Shown here: piece by piece, positions 1 to 5,282 of the stretch | Position numbering within the stretch: the first letter of the stretch is position 1 | Layout of the letters: each line of letters opens with the position of its first letter | Source of the DNA: an uncultured Peptococcaceae bacterium | GTDB lineage: Bacteria; Bacillota; Dehalobacteriia; UBA4068 | Assembly (NCBI GenBank): GCA_947307285.1 | Contig: CAMZIS010000085.1 | Span: 1 to 5,694 of the forward strand | Reading direction: 5' to 3' | DNA: 5,694 bases | The notes under the pieces: generated by a model | What the model saw: only the letters and a program-made list of their open reading frames with translations | Database searches by the model: none | Told to the model about the DNA's origin: nothing | Made by a program: the position numbers and the translations under genes

Positions 1-273
1 CTGAGCGCTGTTGAAGTGCAAAGGATGCGCCGTTTGGATCCTTAAAAAAGGACGTCCGGTAGCTTTTGCCGTATTACGCGCCACATCTGCCAGACCACGC
101 AGGCGTACGGCCGGGATATGATCCGGTATCAGCAGATAGTTATGAGCCGGCAGTTCTGGCAGGGCTCTGTCCTGATAAACGTAAAGCCCCCATTCTCGCC
201 CCAGGCTGCAAAACAGTTCCAGATACCGCTTATCGCATTCTTTGATTCTGTTTATAATTTCACTGGTTTCCAT
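1..273 (-). CDS. Partial protein, N-terminal 91 residues; possibly GNAT acetyltransferase-like
   Basis: The reading frame opens with ATG at 273 (METSEIINRIKE) and stays open to the window edge, so only the first 91 residues are seen. A strong Shine-Dalgarno run, AAGGAAGGG, sits 6 bases before the ATG and fixes the start. The gene begins 17 bases after the PrsW-family stop codon, which suggests co-transcription and perhaps translational coupling. I do not recognise it firmly. The stretch LPELPAHNYLLIP at about residues 37-49, followed by a helix and TGRPFLRI, resembles the N-terminal part of some Firmicutes GNAT-like proteins with a D/E-x-LP-x-x-x-x-HN pattern. No acetyl-CoA binding motif falls inside the window. 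The coding frame itself is well supported; the function is a guess. No signal peptide or membrane segment is visible in this part. Confidence 0.65.
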   Translation of the reverse strand, partial: METSEIINRIKECDKRYLELFCSLGREWGLYVYQDRALPELPAHNYLLIPDHIPAVRLRGLADVARNTAKATGRPFLRIQTAHPLHFNSAQ

Positions 274-290
274 AAAACACCCTTCCTTAA

Positions 291-995
291 CTATTGGGCA
301 GAATAGAAATACTGATCCTGTTGAGCAAAGGTACGTACGCGCTTCAGCGTATAAATAAATAGTATCACAACAAAAGCCATGAACACCAGTACGCTGGTCT
401 GAGTGCCTAAGATCAGGCATCCGTCGTATATGCCATGGAGCAGCACGGGAATCCACAGACTCTTCGACAGATTCGCTTTTACGAACTGCGTTTGGCCCCG
501 GTGCTGTTGCAGCATAGCCTCACCCATCCAAATACCCATGTAAACGCCGCAAACAGCATGCATGGGAACGGCAAGCAAAGCCCTGGACAAGGCAACCTGC
601 AGACCGAAAGTGAAGACATAATTGATGTTTTCCAATAATGCAAATCCCAGGGACACGAAAACGGCATATACTACGCCGTCAAAGCGGCAATTGAATTCAG
701 GCCTCTTCCAGGCACCCCAGCGCAGGAAAAAGTACTTGCAGCCCTCCTCTATCAAAGCAACGCCCAGGAAGCTTTGTGCAAAGGCGAAGATTATGCCTGT
801 ACCGTCAAAAGCGGCTTTTAACACAGAGCCGACTACCCATTCCAAAAAGATTGCAGGAACCGTAGACAGAACACCGAGCAGTAATAATCGCAGAAGTAAA
901 TTGGTCGGCTCTTTTTCTATAGTATCCAAATCATATACTTTTTTCATAAGCCAGGCTGCGGGAGCGACAGCAGCGGCAAGCATTAACAGGTTCAT
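291..995 (-). CDS. PrsW-family intramembrane metalloprotease homologue
   Basis: This 234-residue membrane protein carries the ordered PrsW-family motifs. They are YDLDTIEKEP at 21-30, EEGCK at 83-87, a FDG...GFALLENINY block at about 105-126, a membrane histidine in MHAVCGVYMG at 145-154, and LLHGIYDG at 185-192. In this family (Bacillus PrsW, which cleaves the anti-sigma factor RsiW) the paired glutamates and the later histidines are thought to form the active site, and all are present. Hydrophobic segments lie near 1-17, 34-55, 66-86, 107-130, 136-158, 181-197 and 200-217. The start at 995 has GAGGTG 5 bases upstream, and the gene lies 31 bases after the DJ-1 stop, so an operon is likely. 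No anti-sigma or sigma gene is visible nearby, so the substrate is unknown and the symbol prsW is not assigned. Bacteriocin-immunity CPBP proteins are the main alternative; the PrsW N-terminal motif argues for this call. Confidence 0.85.
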   Translation of the reverse strand: MNLLMLAAAVAPAAWLMKKVYDLDTIEKEPTNLLLRLLLLGVLSTVPAIFLEWVVGSVLKAAFDGTGIIFAFAQSFLGVALIEEGCKYFFLRWGAWKRPEFNCRFDGVVYAVFVSLGFALLENINYVFTFGLQVALSRALLAVPMHAVCGVYMGIWMGEAMLQQHRGQTQFVKANLSKSLWIPVLLHGIYDGCLILGTQTSVLVFMAFVVILFIYTLKRVRTFAQQDQYFYSAQ

Positions 996-1026
996 AAAAA
1001 CACCTCAGGTGGTCAGTATGATTGCA

Positions 1027-1578
1027 TTACGATTTATATACGGTTTTACGTGCGACAGCTTCCGCAGCTTCTGCGCCGCATAGGTGCCGGACCAGGGCCA
1101 GACCGAAATCAAAGGCAGTTCCCATACCGCGGCTTGTGATAACACCGTTCGCTATGGCTACAGGCTCATATATGACCTGCGCGCCAATTAAGTTGGACTC
1201 TTCTCCCGGATAGCAGCAGGCCTGTTTGCCTTCCAATAGCCCCAGACGGCCTAAAACTCGCGGAGCGGCGCAAATTGCGGCCAGCGTTATCCCTTTATTG
1301 TCTGCATTCCGAAGCAATTCTGCCAAAGGGCCATGCTTTTCCAGATTTTCCGTGCCCATTTTCCCCCCGGGGAGAACGAACATGGAGGCATCATCCCAGC
1401 AGCACTGCGCAAAGACCGCATCTGCAGACAAGCGGATATTATGCGAACCGGTCACGGCAACCGTATCATTCAAAGATACCAAGCAAACATCAATTCCGGC
1501 ACGCCGCAGCAGATCCGCCGGAGTAATGGCTTCCGTCTCTTCGAAGCCGTCTGCCAAAAAGAGATACACTTTTGTCAT
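1027..1578 (-). CDS. DJ-1/PfpI family protein (DJ-1/YajL-like)
   Basis: The protein has 183 residues, the usual length of the single-domain DJ-1/YajL group. The signature elements are in order: DGFEETEAITPADLLRRAG at 10-28, where E16 matches the conserved glutamate beside the reactive cysteine; VLPGG at 68-72; the nucleophile elbow AAICAAPRVLG with C103; and TSRGMGTAFDFGL at 148-160. Known members are cytosolic and have been linked to oxidative stress defence, chaperone activity and glyoxal or glycated-product handling; the exact reaction is disputed. Position 123, where human DJ-1 has His126, is tyrosine (CCYPG), which is common variation in bacterial members. The ATG at 1578 has GGTGA 5 bases upstream. 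It is the first gene of the leftward DJ-1/PrsW operon and is divergent from a LysR gene, a layout typical of a regulator and its target. The family call is firm; the physiological role is not. Confidence 0.9.
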   Translation of the reverse strand: MTKVYLFLADGFEETEAITPADLLRRAGIDVCLVSLNDTVAVTGSHNIRLSADAVFAQCCWDDASMFVLPGGKMGTENLEKHGPLAELLRNADNKGITLAAICAAPRVLGRLGLLEGKQACCYPGEESNLIGAQVIYEPVAIANGVITSRGMGTAFDFGLALVRHLCGAEAAEAVARKTVYKS

Positions 1579-1606
1579 TCAGATCACCATTCGATAAATT
1601 GATATC

Positions 1607-1612
1607 ATTATA
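1607..1612 (-). promoter_or_regulatory. Perfect -10 box of the DJ-1/PrsW operon
   Basis: On the minus strand this is TATAAT, 28 bases before the DJ-1 start codon. It predicts a transcript start near 1600 and a short leader that carries the GGTGA ribosome site. At 16-18 bases upstream the best -35 match is only 2 of 6. A good -10 without a -35 is what an activator-dependent promoter would show, which fits the neighbouring LysR gene. The activator dependence is inferred. Confidence 0.5.
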
Positions 1613-1663
1613 CTACCCTGGTTGATTTGGAGTTTTTCGATTTGCTGTTATTAAACTATCATT

Positions 1664-1682
1664 TTTGACTTATAATGTCAAA
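1664..1682. promoter_or_regulatory. 19-base inverted repeat, candidate LysR operator
   Basis: The arms TTTGAC (1664-1669) and GTCAAA (1677-1682) are perfect inverted repeats around the 7-base centre TTATAAT. The centre at 1673 lies about 73 bases upstream of the transcript start predicted for the DJ-1 operon, close to the recognition-site position usual for LysR-type activators. It does not contain a symmetric T-N11-A box. The central TATAAT could also be read as a plus-strand -10, but no good -35 precedes it at the right distance. Confidence 0.4.
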
Positions 1683-1744
1683 CGGCTTGGAAAAGCAGGC
1701 AAGAACTTCATCAAAAAACAGTTTAAAGTTTTATTTTTATGCTC

Positions 1745-1776
1745 TTGACGTATATGATATACTAAAAGTGTATATG
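1745..1776 (+). promoter_or_regulatory. Possible lysR promoter
   Basis: TTGACG (1745-1750) is a 5 of 6 match to the -35 consensus. The best -10 downstream is TATATG (1771-1776), but the spacer of 20 bases is longer than ideal. An alternative -10, TATACT (1758-1763), has no good partner upstream. Two palindromes overlap this zone, GTATA-TGA-TATAC (1750-1762) and GTAAC-T-GTTAC (1776-1786). They could be autoregulatory sites. The promoter call is tentative. Confidence 0.35.
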
Positions 1777-1822
1777 TAACTGTTACTGCAATAATTATTA
1801 TAATCTCTTTAGGAGACCTAAT

Positions 1823-2692
1823 ATGCAGTTATTACACTTACAGTATTTTTGCGCTGTAGCAAAAAGTCAAAACATCACCAAGACCGCGGCTGAATTATGG
1901 ATATCACAGCCGGCTCTTTCCCGTGCTATACGCTCATTAGAGAACGAGCTGGGTTGCGAGCTTTTTGATCGTGTCGGTAAGAATATCATCTTAAACGACA
2001 CCGGTCGCCTGTTTTATGAACGGGTCTCTGGCAGCATCAGTCAGCTGGACGAGGCTATTAAAATGGTGCGGGTACGGGCGGCCGAAAGACCTGGTGAGAT
2101 ACGAGTCAGGATGCGCGCTGCCGAATGTACTGCCCATGAGCTTAAAAGCAGCTTCAACCAGTTGCATCCGGAAATCAATCTAAAGATCGTCAGTTCCTTT
2201 ACCGGCGATGCGGATGATATTTCCGATTGCGATTTTCTGATCTATGCCACGCCGGATCGCCATAAGGAATTGGATAATATCGAATTGCTTGAGGAACGCC
2301 TAATGCTGGTGATGAACAAAAGCCACCCGTTGGCCTCTTCCGAAAGCATCACCTTGGAACAGGCCGTCAAGTATCCTTTCCAGATACTCAAGGAAGGCGA
2401 AAATCTGCGCAGCAATCTTTTATATATTTGCCACCAGCTTGGTTATACGCCTCAAATTTCGCTGACTGCGGCCGATACCTATGCTATGCTTGATTTGTAC
2501 AATAATCCGCAGGCTCTCGCCATAGTGCCGGAGTTCACCATGCGCAACGTGCCCAGCCGTGATGTTATCATCCGTCCCCTGGAAGATGAGATATGCAAAC
2601 GCTCCATATTCCTGGCCTATCTTCCCCATATAAATGAAAACCAGCGCATTTTTGCAAAGCATTGTAAGGATTTTTTTGCAAACTATTCTTGA
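1823..2692 (+). CDS. LysR-type transcriptional regulator
   Basis: The protein has 289 residues, a normal LysR length. Residues 1-60 form the winged helix-turn-helix: LQYFCAVAKSQNITKTAAEL, then SQPALSRAIRSLE (28-40), ELGCELFDR (42-50), and a wing ending LNDTGRLF. A linker helix spans about 61-88, followed by a two-lobed effector-binding domain from about 92 to 285. The start at 1823 has AGGAGA 6 bases upstream, and the LysR family normally starts right before this helix. It faces away from the DJ-1/PrsW operon across a 244-base gap rich in inverted repeats, so it probably controls that operon and itself. The effector cannot be read from the sequence; the effector domain has no feature I can tie to a known ligand. 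It ends with TGA 84 bases before the YuiD-like gene. Confidence 0.95.
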   Translation: MQLLHLQYFCAVAKSQNITKTAAELWISQPALSRAIRSLENELGCELFDRVGKNIILNDTGRLFYERVSGSISQLDEAIKMVRVRAAERPGEIRVRMRAAECTAHELKSSFNQLHPEINLKIVSSFTGDADDISDCDFLIYATPDRHKELDNIELLEERLMLVMNKSHPLASSESITLEQAVKYPFQILKEGENLRSNLLYICHQLGYTPQISLTAADTYAMLDLYNNPQALAIVPEFTMRNVPSRDVIIRPLEDEICKRSIFLAYLPHINENQRIFAKHCKDFFANYS

Positions 2693-2718
2693 TCAGCATT
2701 ACCGGTGCCTGTTATAAC
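2689..2718 (+). promoter_or_regulatory. Possible promoter for the divergent PAP2 gene
   Basis: TTGATC (2689-2694, 4 of 6) overlaps the lysR stop codon and is followed after 18 bases by TATAAC (2713-2718, 5 of 6). The -10 lies within a perfect 12-base palindrome, CTGTTATAACAG (2709-2720), which could be an operator. It would give a leader of about 50 bases. Co-transcription with lysR remains possible because no terminator is visible in the gap. Confidence 0.35.
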
Positions 2719-2764
2719 AGCTACGCAAGAACCTCAAAACAATTATTCTACAATTTACCTCCAG

Positions 2765-2769
2765 CGGGA
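2765..2769 (+). promoter_or_regulatory. Ribosome binding site that fixes the PAP2-like start
   Basis: GGGAG lies 7 bases before the ATG at 2777. An upstream in-frame GTG at 2705 has no such site and would add 24 residues with no family resemblance, so the ATG at 2777 is preferred. Confidence 0.65.
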
Positions 2770-2776
2770 GCCGAAA

Positions 2777-3217
2777 ATGATCAACGACCTGCTTCACAAC
2801 CACGTACTTTGGGTGGCCTTGGCCGGCTGGTGCGCAGCCGAGGTGCTTAAGACAATTATCTATTGGATCGTTAATAAAGAGCTTGACCTTAGCCGTCTGG
2901 TAGGCGACGGCGGTTATCCCAGTGCCCATTCAGCTTTGGTAACGGCCTTGGCAGTCTCCTGCGCCAAATACTACGGCCTTGACTCATTCCAGTTCGCCGT
3001 CACCGCGATCATTGCCGTTATAGTCATGCATGACGCTCACGGTGTACGGCTGGAGACCGGTCGTCAGGCCCGCACTATTAATTCTATTCTTGAAATTTTC
3101 AAAGAAAAGCAATGGGTGCCTTTGCAAAACGATAAGCTGAAAGAAATGATCGGCCATACGCCGCTGCAAGTGGTTTCAGGTGCAGTGCTGGGCGCTGTGA
3201 TTGCGATACTATTATAA
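2777..3217 (+). CDS. Divergent PAP2 family membrane protein (DUF212, YuiD-like)
   Basis: With the start at 2777 the product is 146 residues and opens MINDLLHNHVLWVALAGW, as expected for this family. The diagnostic motifs are all present. GGYPSAHSAL at 45-54 is the counterpart of the PAP2 phosphatase SxxxH signature. MHDAHGVRLETGRQA is at 84-98. LKEMIGHTPLQVVSGAVLG at 121-139 is the family's C-terminal signature. Hydrophobic segments lie near 10-32, 50-64, 72-88 and 130-146, so it is a small inner-membrane protein. Members are related to phosphatidic acid phosphatases, but no substrate is established for the bacterial group. In the first motif most relatives have PSSHS; here it is PSAHS, with the histidine kept. 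It follows lysR on the same strand and is closed by a strong hairpin terminator. A functional link to lysR is not evident. Confidence 0.9.
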   Translation: MINDLLHNHVLWVALAGWCAAEVLKTIIYWIVNKELDLSRLVGDGGYPSAHSALVTALAVSCAKYYGLDSFQFAVTAIIAVIVMHDAHGVRLETGRQARTINSILEIFKEKQWVPLQNDKLKEMIGHTPLQVVSGAVLGAVIAILL

Positions 3218-3226
3218 AAAAGTCTA

Positions 3227-3257
3227 CCGCTCCCGATTTATGGGAGCGGCTTTTTTT
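3227..3257 (+). terminator. Intrinsic terminator, probably bidirectional
   Basis: A perfect 8-base stem, CCGCTCCC (3227-3234) with GGGAGCGG (3242-3249), encloses a 7-base loop and is followed by seven T (3251-3257). It begins 9 bases after the PAP2-like stop. On the other strand the same stem is followed, after 5 bases, by six T (plus-strand A at 3216-3221), so it may also stop the convergent MATE transcript. The MATE stop codon (3238-3240) lies in the loop and its last codons form one arm. Confidence 0.9.
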
Positions 3258-4233
3258 CGGCCAGATTCACTACCCAGATCCTTCTTTTCACCATTATCCA
3301 ACCTATTATGCATTTTACTAAACCAGTCAACAGAGAACATAAATAGAGCGGAGCTACAGGAATTTCGGTATAGTTTACGAGTATAAACACTACCGGCACG
3401 TTGACGACCCAGGAGAAAGCCGAGTCGAACAGAAAAGTAATGAAGGTTTTGCCGCCGCTGCGTAACGTAAAATAGAAAGTATGCGGCAAAACCTCGATCG
3501 GCGTCATAAACGCGCAGATCAGGATAAAACTGCTGGCCAGCTGCCGTACTTCCGGCGGCACATCGTAGATTAAGGGAAAGTATGACGCGCAGGCTGCCAT
3601 TATTATCATGATAGCAAAGGATAGCGTCACAGTAAACGCGATCAGCTTATGATCGGTGTCAACAGCTTCCTCCAGCTTGCCTGCTCCCAGCAGCTGTCCG
3701 ACGATGATGCCGATGGCGCTGCCCATAGAAAAACATACCACATCACAAAGATCAAGGAAAACAAAAGATATATTCAAAGCAGCGACAACGTTCAGTCCTC
3801 GCAATGAATACATCTGCAATAAAAAGGCCTGGGCCAGGCTCCACAGCAGTTCGTTGCAAAACAAAGGCATGCTTTTGACCGCGATCCGCCTGTATAACCC
3901 GGATGCTATTGACAGCTGTTGGAATAAACGACGCGGAAAAATCACCTGCGCGCTATGGCGATGACTCCAGGCTATTACAAAAACCATTTCCACCCAACGA
4001 GATATGACTGTCGCAATAGCGGCCCCTATTATCCCTAGTTCAGGAAAGCCAAGTTTACCAAAAATCAATATCCAGTTGCCAAGCAGATTCAATGTGACCG
4101 CTATACAGGAGGCAAGCATTGGGATGCGGGTCTGCCCTACTTCCCTCAACGTACTGGCATAGCTTTGTGCAATGGCAAAGGCAGGCATACTCCATACGAT
4201 GATATACATATATCTGCGGGCATGATGCAGCAT
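3238..4233 (-). CDS. MATE family efflux transporter, C-terminal fragment after an in-frame amber codon
   Basis: This 331-residue frame is the remainder of a MATE (NorM/DinF-like) multidrug or toxin exporter. It is in the same frame as the fragment at 4237-4629 and separated from it only by TAG and one CTT codon. It holds TM4 onward. LREVGQTRIPMLAS (29-42) and LIFGKLGFPELGIIGAAIATVISRW (56-80) end the first half. The second half begins near 120 (VKSMPLFCNELLW) and contains VGQLLGAGKLEEA (178-190), the repeat of the first-half AQFYGARDEESLR motif, then LRSGGKT (257-263). About nine hydrophobic segments are present. The first ATG (4233) has only a distant GGAG, 11 bases upstream, which overlaps the preceding codons, so reinitiation is conceivable. 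On its own it lacks TM1-3 and is unlikely to be an active transporter. Together the two parts would encode about 463 residues, a normal MATE length. Confidence 0.8.
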   Translation of the reverse strand: MLHHARRYMYIIVWSMPAFAIAQSYASTLREVGQTRIPMLASCIAVTLNLLGNWILIFGKLGFPELGIIGAAIATVISRWVEMVFVIAWSHRHSAQVIFPRRLFQQLSIASGLYRRIAVKSMPLFCNELLWSLAQAFLLQMYSLRGLNVVAALNISFVFLDLCDVVCFSMGSAIGIIVGQLLGAGKLEEAVDTDHKLIAFTVTLSFAIMIIMAACASYFPLIYDVPPEVRQLASSFILICAFMTPIEVLPHTFYFTLRSGGKTFITFLFDSAFSWVVNVPVVFILVNYTEIPVAPLYLCSLLTGLVKCIIGWIMVKRRIWVVNLAEKKPLP

Positions 4234-4236
4234 AAG

Positions 4237-4239
4237 CTA
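4237..4239 (-). other. In-frame amber codon interrupting the MATE gene
   Basis: Reading ...GGA GAT CCT TAG CTT ATG CTG..., this TAG is the only stop in an otherwise continuous MATE frame from 4629 to 3238. A single C-to-T change from CAG would create it. TAG also ends the PrsW-family gene and greA at normal family ends, so TAG acts as a stop in this genome and reassignment is unlikely. Confidence 0.85.
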
Positions 4240-4629
4240 AGGATCTCCGCCGCTGCCGGTATCGTTTATATAAAGCGATATTATCTTATCCGGCCACATG
4301 AACAGTATAAGCATAGCAGCTGCGCACACCAGCAAAGCAATAATAAGCTTAAATCTGAATGCAGCACGCAAGCTCTCCTCGTCTCTGGCGCCGTAAAACT
4401 GCGCGCAGAACAAACCAGGTCCGGATGTGGCTCCGAAGATGGTGACAAAGTATACGAACATCAGCTGGCTTATTATAGCCACGCCGGAAAGAGCTTCCAG
4501 ACCGCACTGTCCTACCATAATGTTGTCCAGCAGCGACACAAAGTTCGTGACCGCGTTTTGGATCATGATAGGCAAGGCTACCGTCAAAGTGCTTTTATAA
4601 AACTGTTTTGTTCCGATCAGCTTATGCAT
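4237..4629 (-). CDS. MATE family efflux transporter, N-terminal fragment
   Basis: These 130 residues are the first three membrane segments of a MATE exporter. KQFYKSTLTVALPIMIQNAV (8-27) is the usual opening, followed by LLDNIMVGQCGLEALSGVAI (33-52), AQFYGARDEESLR (76-88) after TM2, and TM3 near 94-112. Intact relatives use ion gradients to export cationic drugs and metabolites across the inner membrane. The frame ends early, at a TAG in the loop before TM4, and continues in the same frame in the next entry. The start is unusual. ATG 4629 is preceded in frame by a TAG only four codons upstream, so it cannot begin earlier, and no Shine-Dalgarno sequence is visible. A possible -10, TAGAAT (4636-4641), lies 6 bases from the ATG, so a leaderless message is possible. 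The gene follows the greA terminator and so needs its own promoter. It is probably a pseudogene with the second fragment, unless the stop is a base error. Confidence 0.8.
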   Translation of the reverse strand: MHKLIGTKQFYKSTLTVALPIMIQNAVTNFVSLLDNIMVGQCGLEALSGVAIISQLMFVYFVTIFGATSGPGLFCAQFYGARDEESLRAAFRFKLIIALLVCAAAMLILFMWPDKIISLYINDTGSGGDP

Positions 4630-4635
4630 AGCTAT

Positions 4636-4664
4636 ATTCTAACACATCAAATCGGTTCGCACAA
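4636..4664 (-). promoter_or_regulatory. Possible MATE promoter giving a leaderless message
   Basis: On the minus strand TTGTGC (4659-4664, 3 of 6) and TAGAAT (4636-4641, 5 of 6) are 17 bases apart. The start of transcription would fall at or next to the MATE ATG (4629). The -35 overlaps the T-tract of the greA terminator. The match is modest, so this is a weak call. Confidence 0.3.
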
Positions 4665-4697
4665 AAAGGCCGCGCCTTTCATGGAAAGCGCGGCCTT
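4663..4697 (-). terminator. Intrinsic terminator of greA
   Basis: Reading leftward, AAGGCCGCGC and TTTC pair with GAAA and GCGCGGCCTT around a 3-base loop, with one bulged G. This gives 14 paired bases, ten of them in a GC-rich lower stem. T residues follow (plus-strand A from 4663). It lies about 20 bases after the greA stop and should separate greA from the MATE gene. Confidence 0.88.
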
Positions 4698-4718
4698 AGG
4701 ATGAATCCGTAAAGAATA

Positions 4719-5201
4719 CTATTTGCTTATGGACATCACTTTATAGGTGGCAATTCCGGCAGGGGTGGCGACATCCACCAAATCACCCTTTTTATGACCT
4801 AAAACAGCGGCGCCCACCGGACTCTCATTGGATATTTTTTGTTCAAAAGGCTTGGCGTCAACGCTGCCGACGATCTGGAATTTAAGCTTGGCGCCGGTTT
4901 CCATGTTTTTTAATTCAACGGTAGAGTATTCGCTGATTACGCTGTTGGAATGAGCTTCTTCGTCGATGATACGGGCATTCTTCAGCAGCTTCTCCAGGTT
5001 CAGGATCTCGCCTTCGATGAAGGCCTGTTCGTTTTTCGCATCCTCATACTCAGAGTTCTCCGAAATATCACCGAATTCGATAGCCTGCTTGATGCGGGCA
5101 GCCACTTCCTTACGGCGTACGGTCTTAAGGTTTTCCAGCTCTTCTTTCTTTTGCTGCAGACCTTCCAGAGTAATCAAGACTTCCTGCTCGTGTTCGGTCA
5201 T
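4719..5201 (-). CDS. greA: Transcription elongation factor GreA
   Basis: GreA enters the secondary channel of RNA polymerase and stimulates cleavage of backtracked transcripts. The 160-residue length is typical. The N-terminal coiled coil spans about 1-78, with the tip sequence FGDISENSEYEDAKNEQAFIEG at 43-64. D45 and E48 match the acidic pair (E. coli D41 and E44) that holds the catalytic magnesium. The C-terminal FKBP-like domain runs from about 83 and contains NESPVGAAVLGHKKGD (125-140) and the ending TYKVMSISK. The ATG at 5201 has a strong AAAGGTGG site 7 bases upstream. It lies 81 bases after dusB, an order seen in many Firmicutes where lysS often follows; here a terminator and a MATE gene follow instead. 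A near-consensus promoter in the dusB-greA gap implies its own expression. The stop is TAG. Confidence 0.97.
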   Translation of the reverse strand: MTEHEQEVLITLEGLQQKKEELENLKTVRRKEVAARIKQAIEFGDISENSEYEDAKNEQAFIEGEILNLEKLLKNARIIDEEAHSNSVISEYSTVELKNMETGAKLKFQIVGSVDAKPFEQKISNESPVGAAVLGHKKGDLVDVATPAGIATYKVMSISK

Positions 5202-5244
5202 TATTTTACCACCTTTCGGTTTTGCTTATCATTTTAACTCATTC

Positions 5245-5273
5245 ATTTTATGCCTTAGCAAGGTTTTTGTCAA
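5245..5273 (-). promoter_or_regulatory. greA promoter, near sigma-70 consensus
   Basis: On the minus strand a perfect TTGACA (5268-5273) is followed after exactly 17 bases by TAAAAT (5245-5250, 5 of 6). The predicted start near 5238 leaves a leader of about 37 bases with the AAAGGTGG site. The -35 begins just 9 bases after the dusB stop, so greA can be made independently of dusB. Confidence 0.8.
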
Positions 5274-5282
5274 GCGTTCTTC

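Noticed and set aside
1001..1012. Palindrome CACCT-C-AGGTG over the PrsW-family ribosome site, possible translational switch
   Set aside because: It can form only a 4-pair stem with a 3-base loop, too weak to call a regulatory hairpin.
622..1083. Plus-strand 153-residue open frame
   Set aside because: It is antisense to the PrsW-family gene, has no family resemblance and no ribosome site of note.
1799..1804. TATAAT just before the lysR ribosome site as its -10
   Set aside because: Transcription would start within the AGGAGA site and remove it, and no -35 lies at the right distance.
2705..2776. Upstream GTG start that would extend the PAP2-like protein by 24 residues
   Set aside because: It has no ribosome site, the extra residues do not match the family, and it overlaps the probable promoter and leader.
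4237..4239. TAG read as an amino acid (pyrrolysine or a reassigned amber codon)
   Set aside because: TAG ends greA and the PrsW-family gene at the expected family ends, no downstream recoding hairpin is evident, and MATE proteins are not known to need pyrrolysine.
4165..4704. Plus-strand 179-residue open frame
   Set aside because: It is antisense to the N-terminal MATE fragment and crosses the greA terminator; it has low-quality composition and no recognisable domain.
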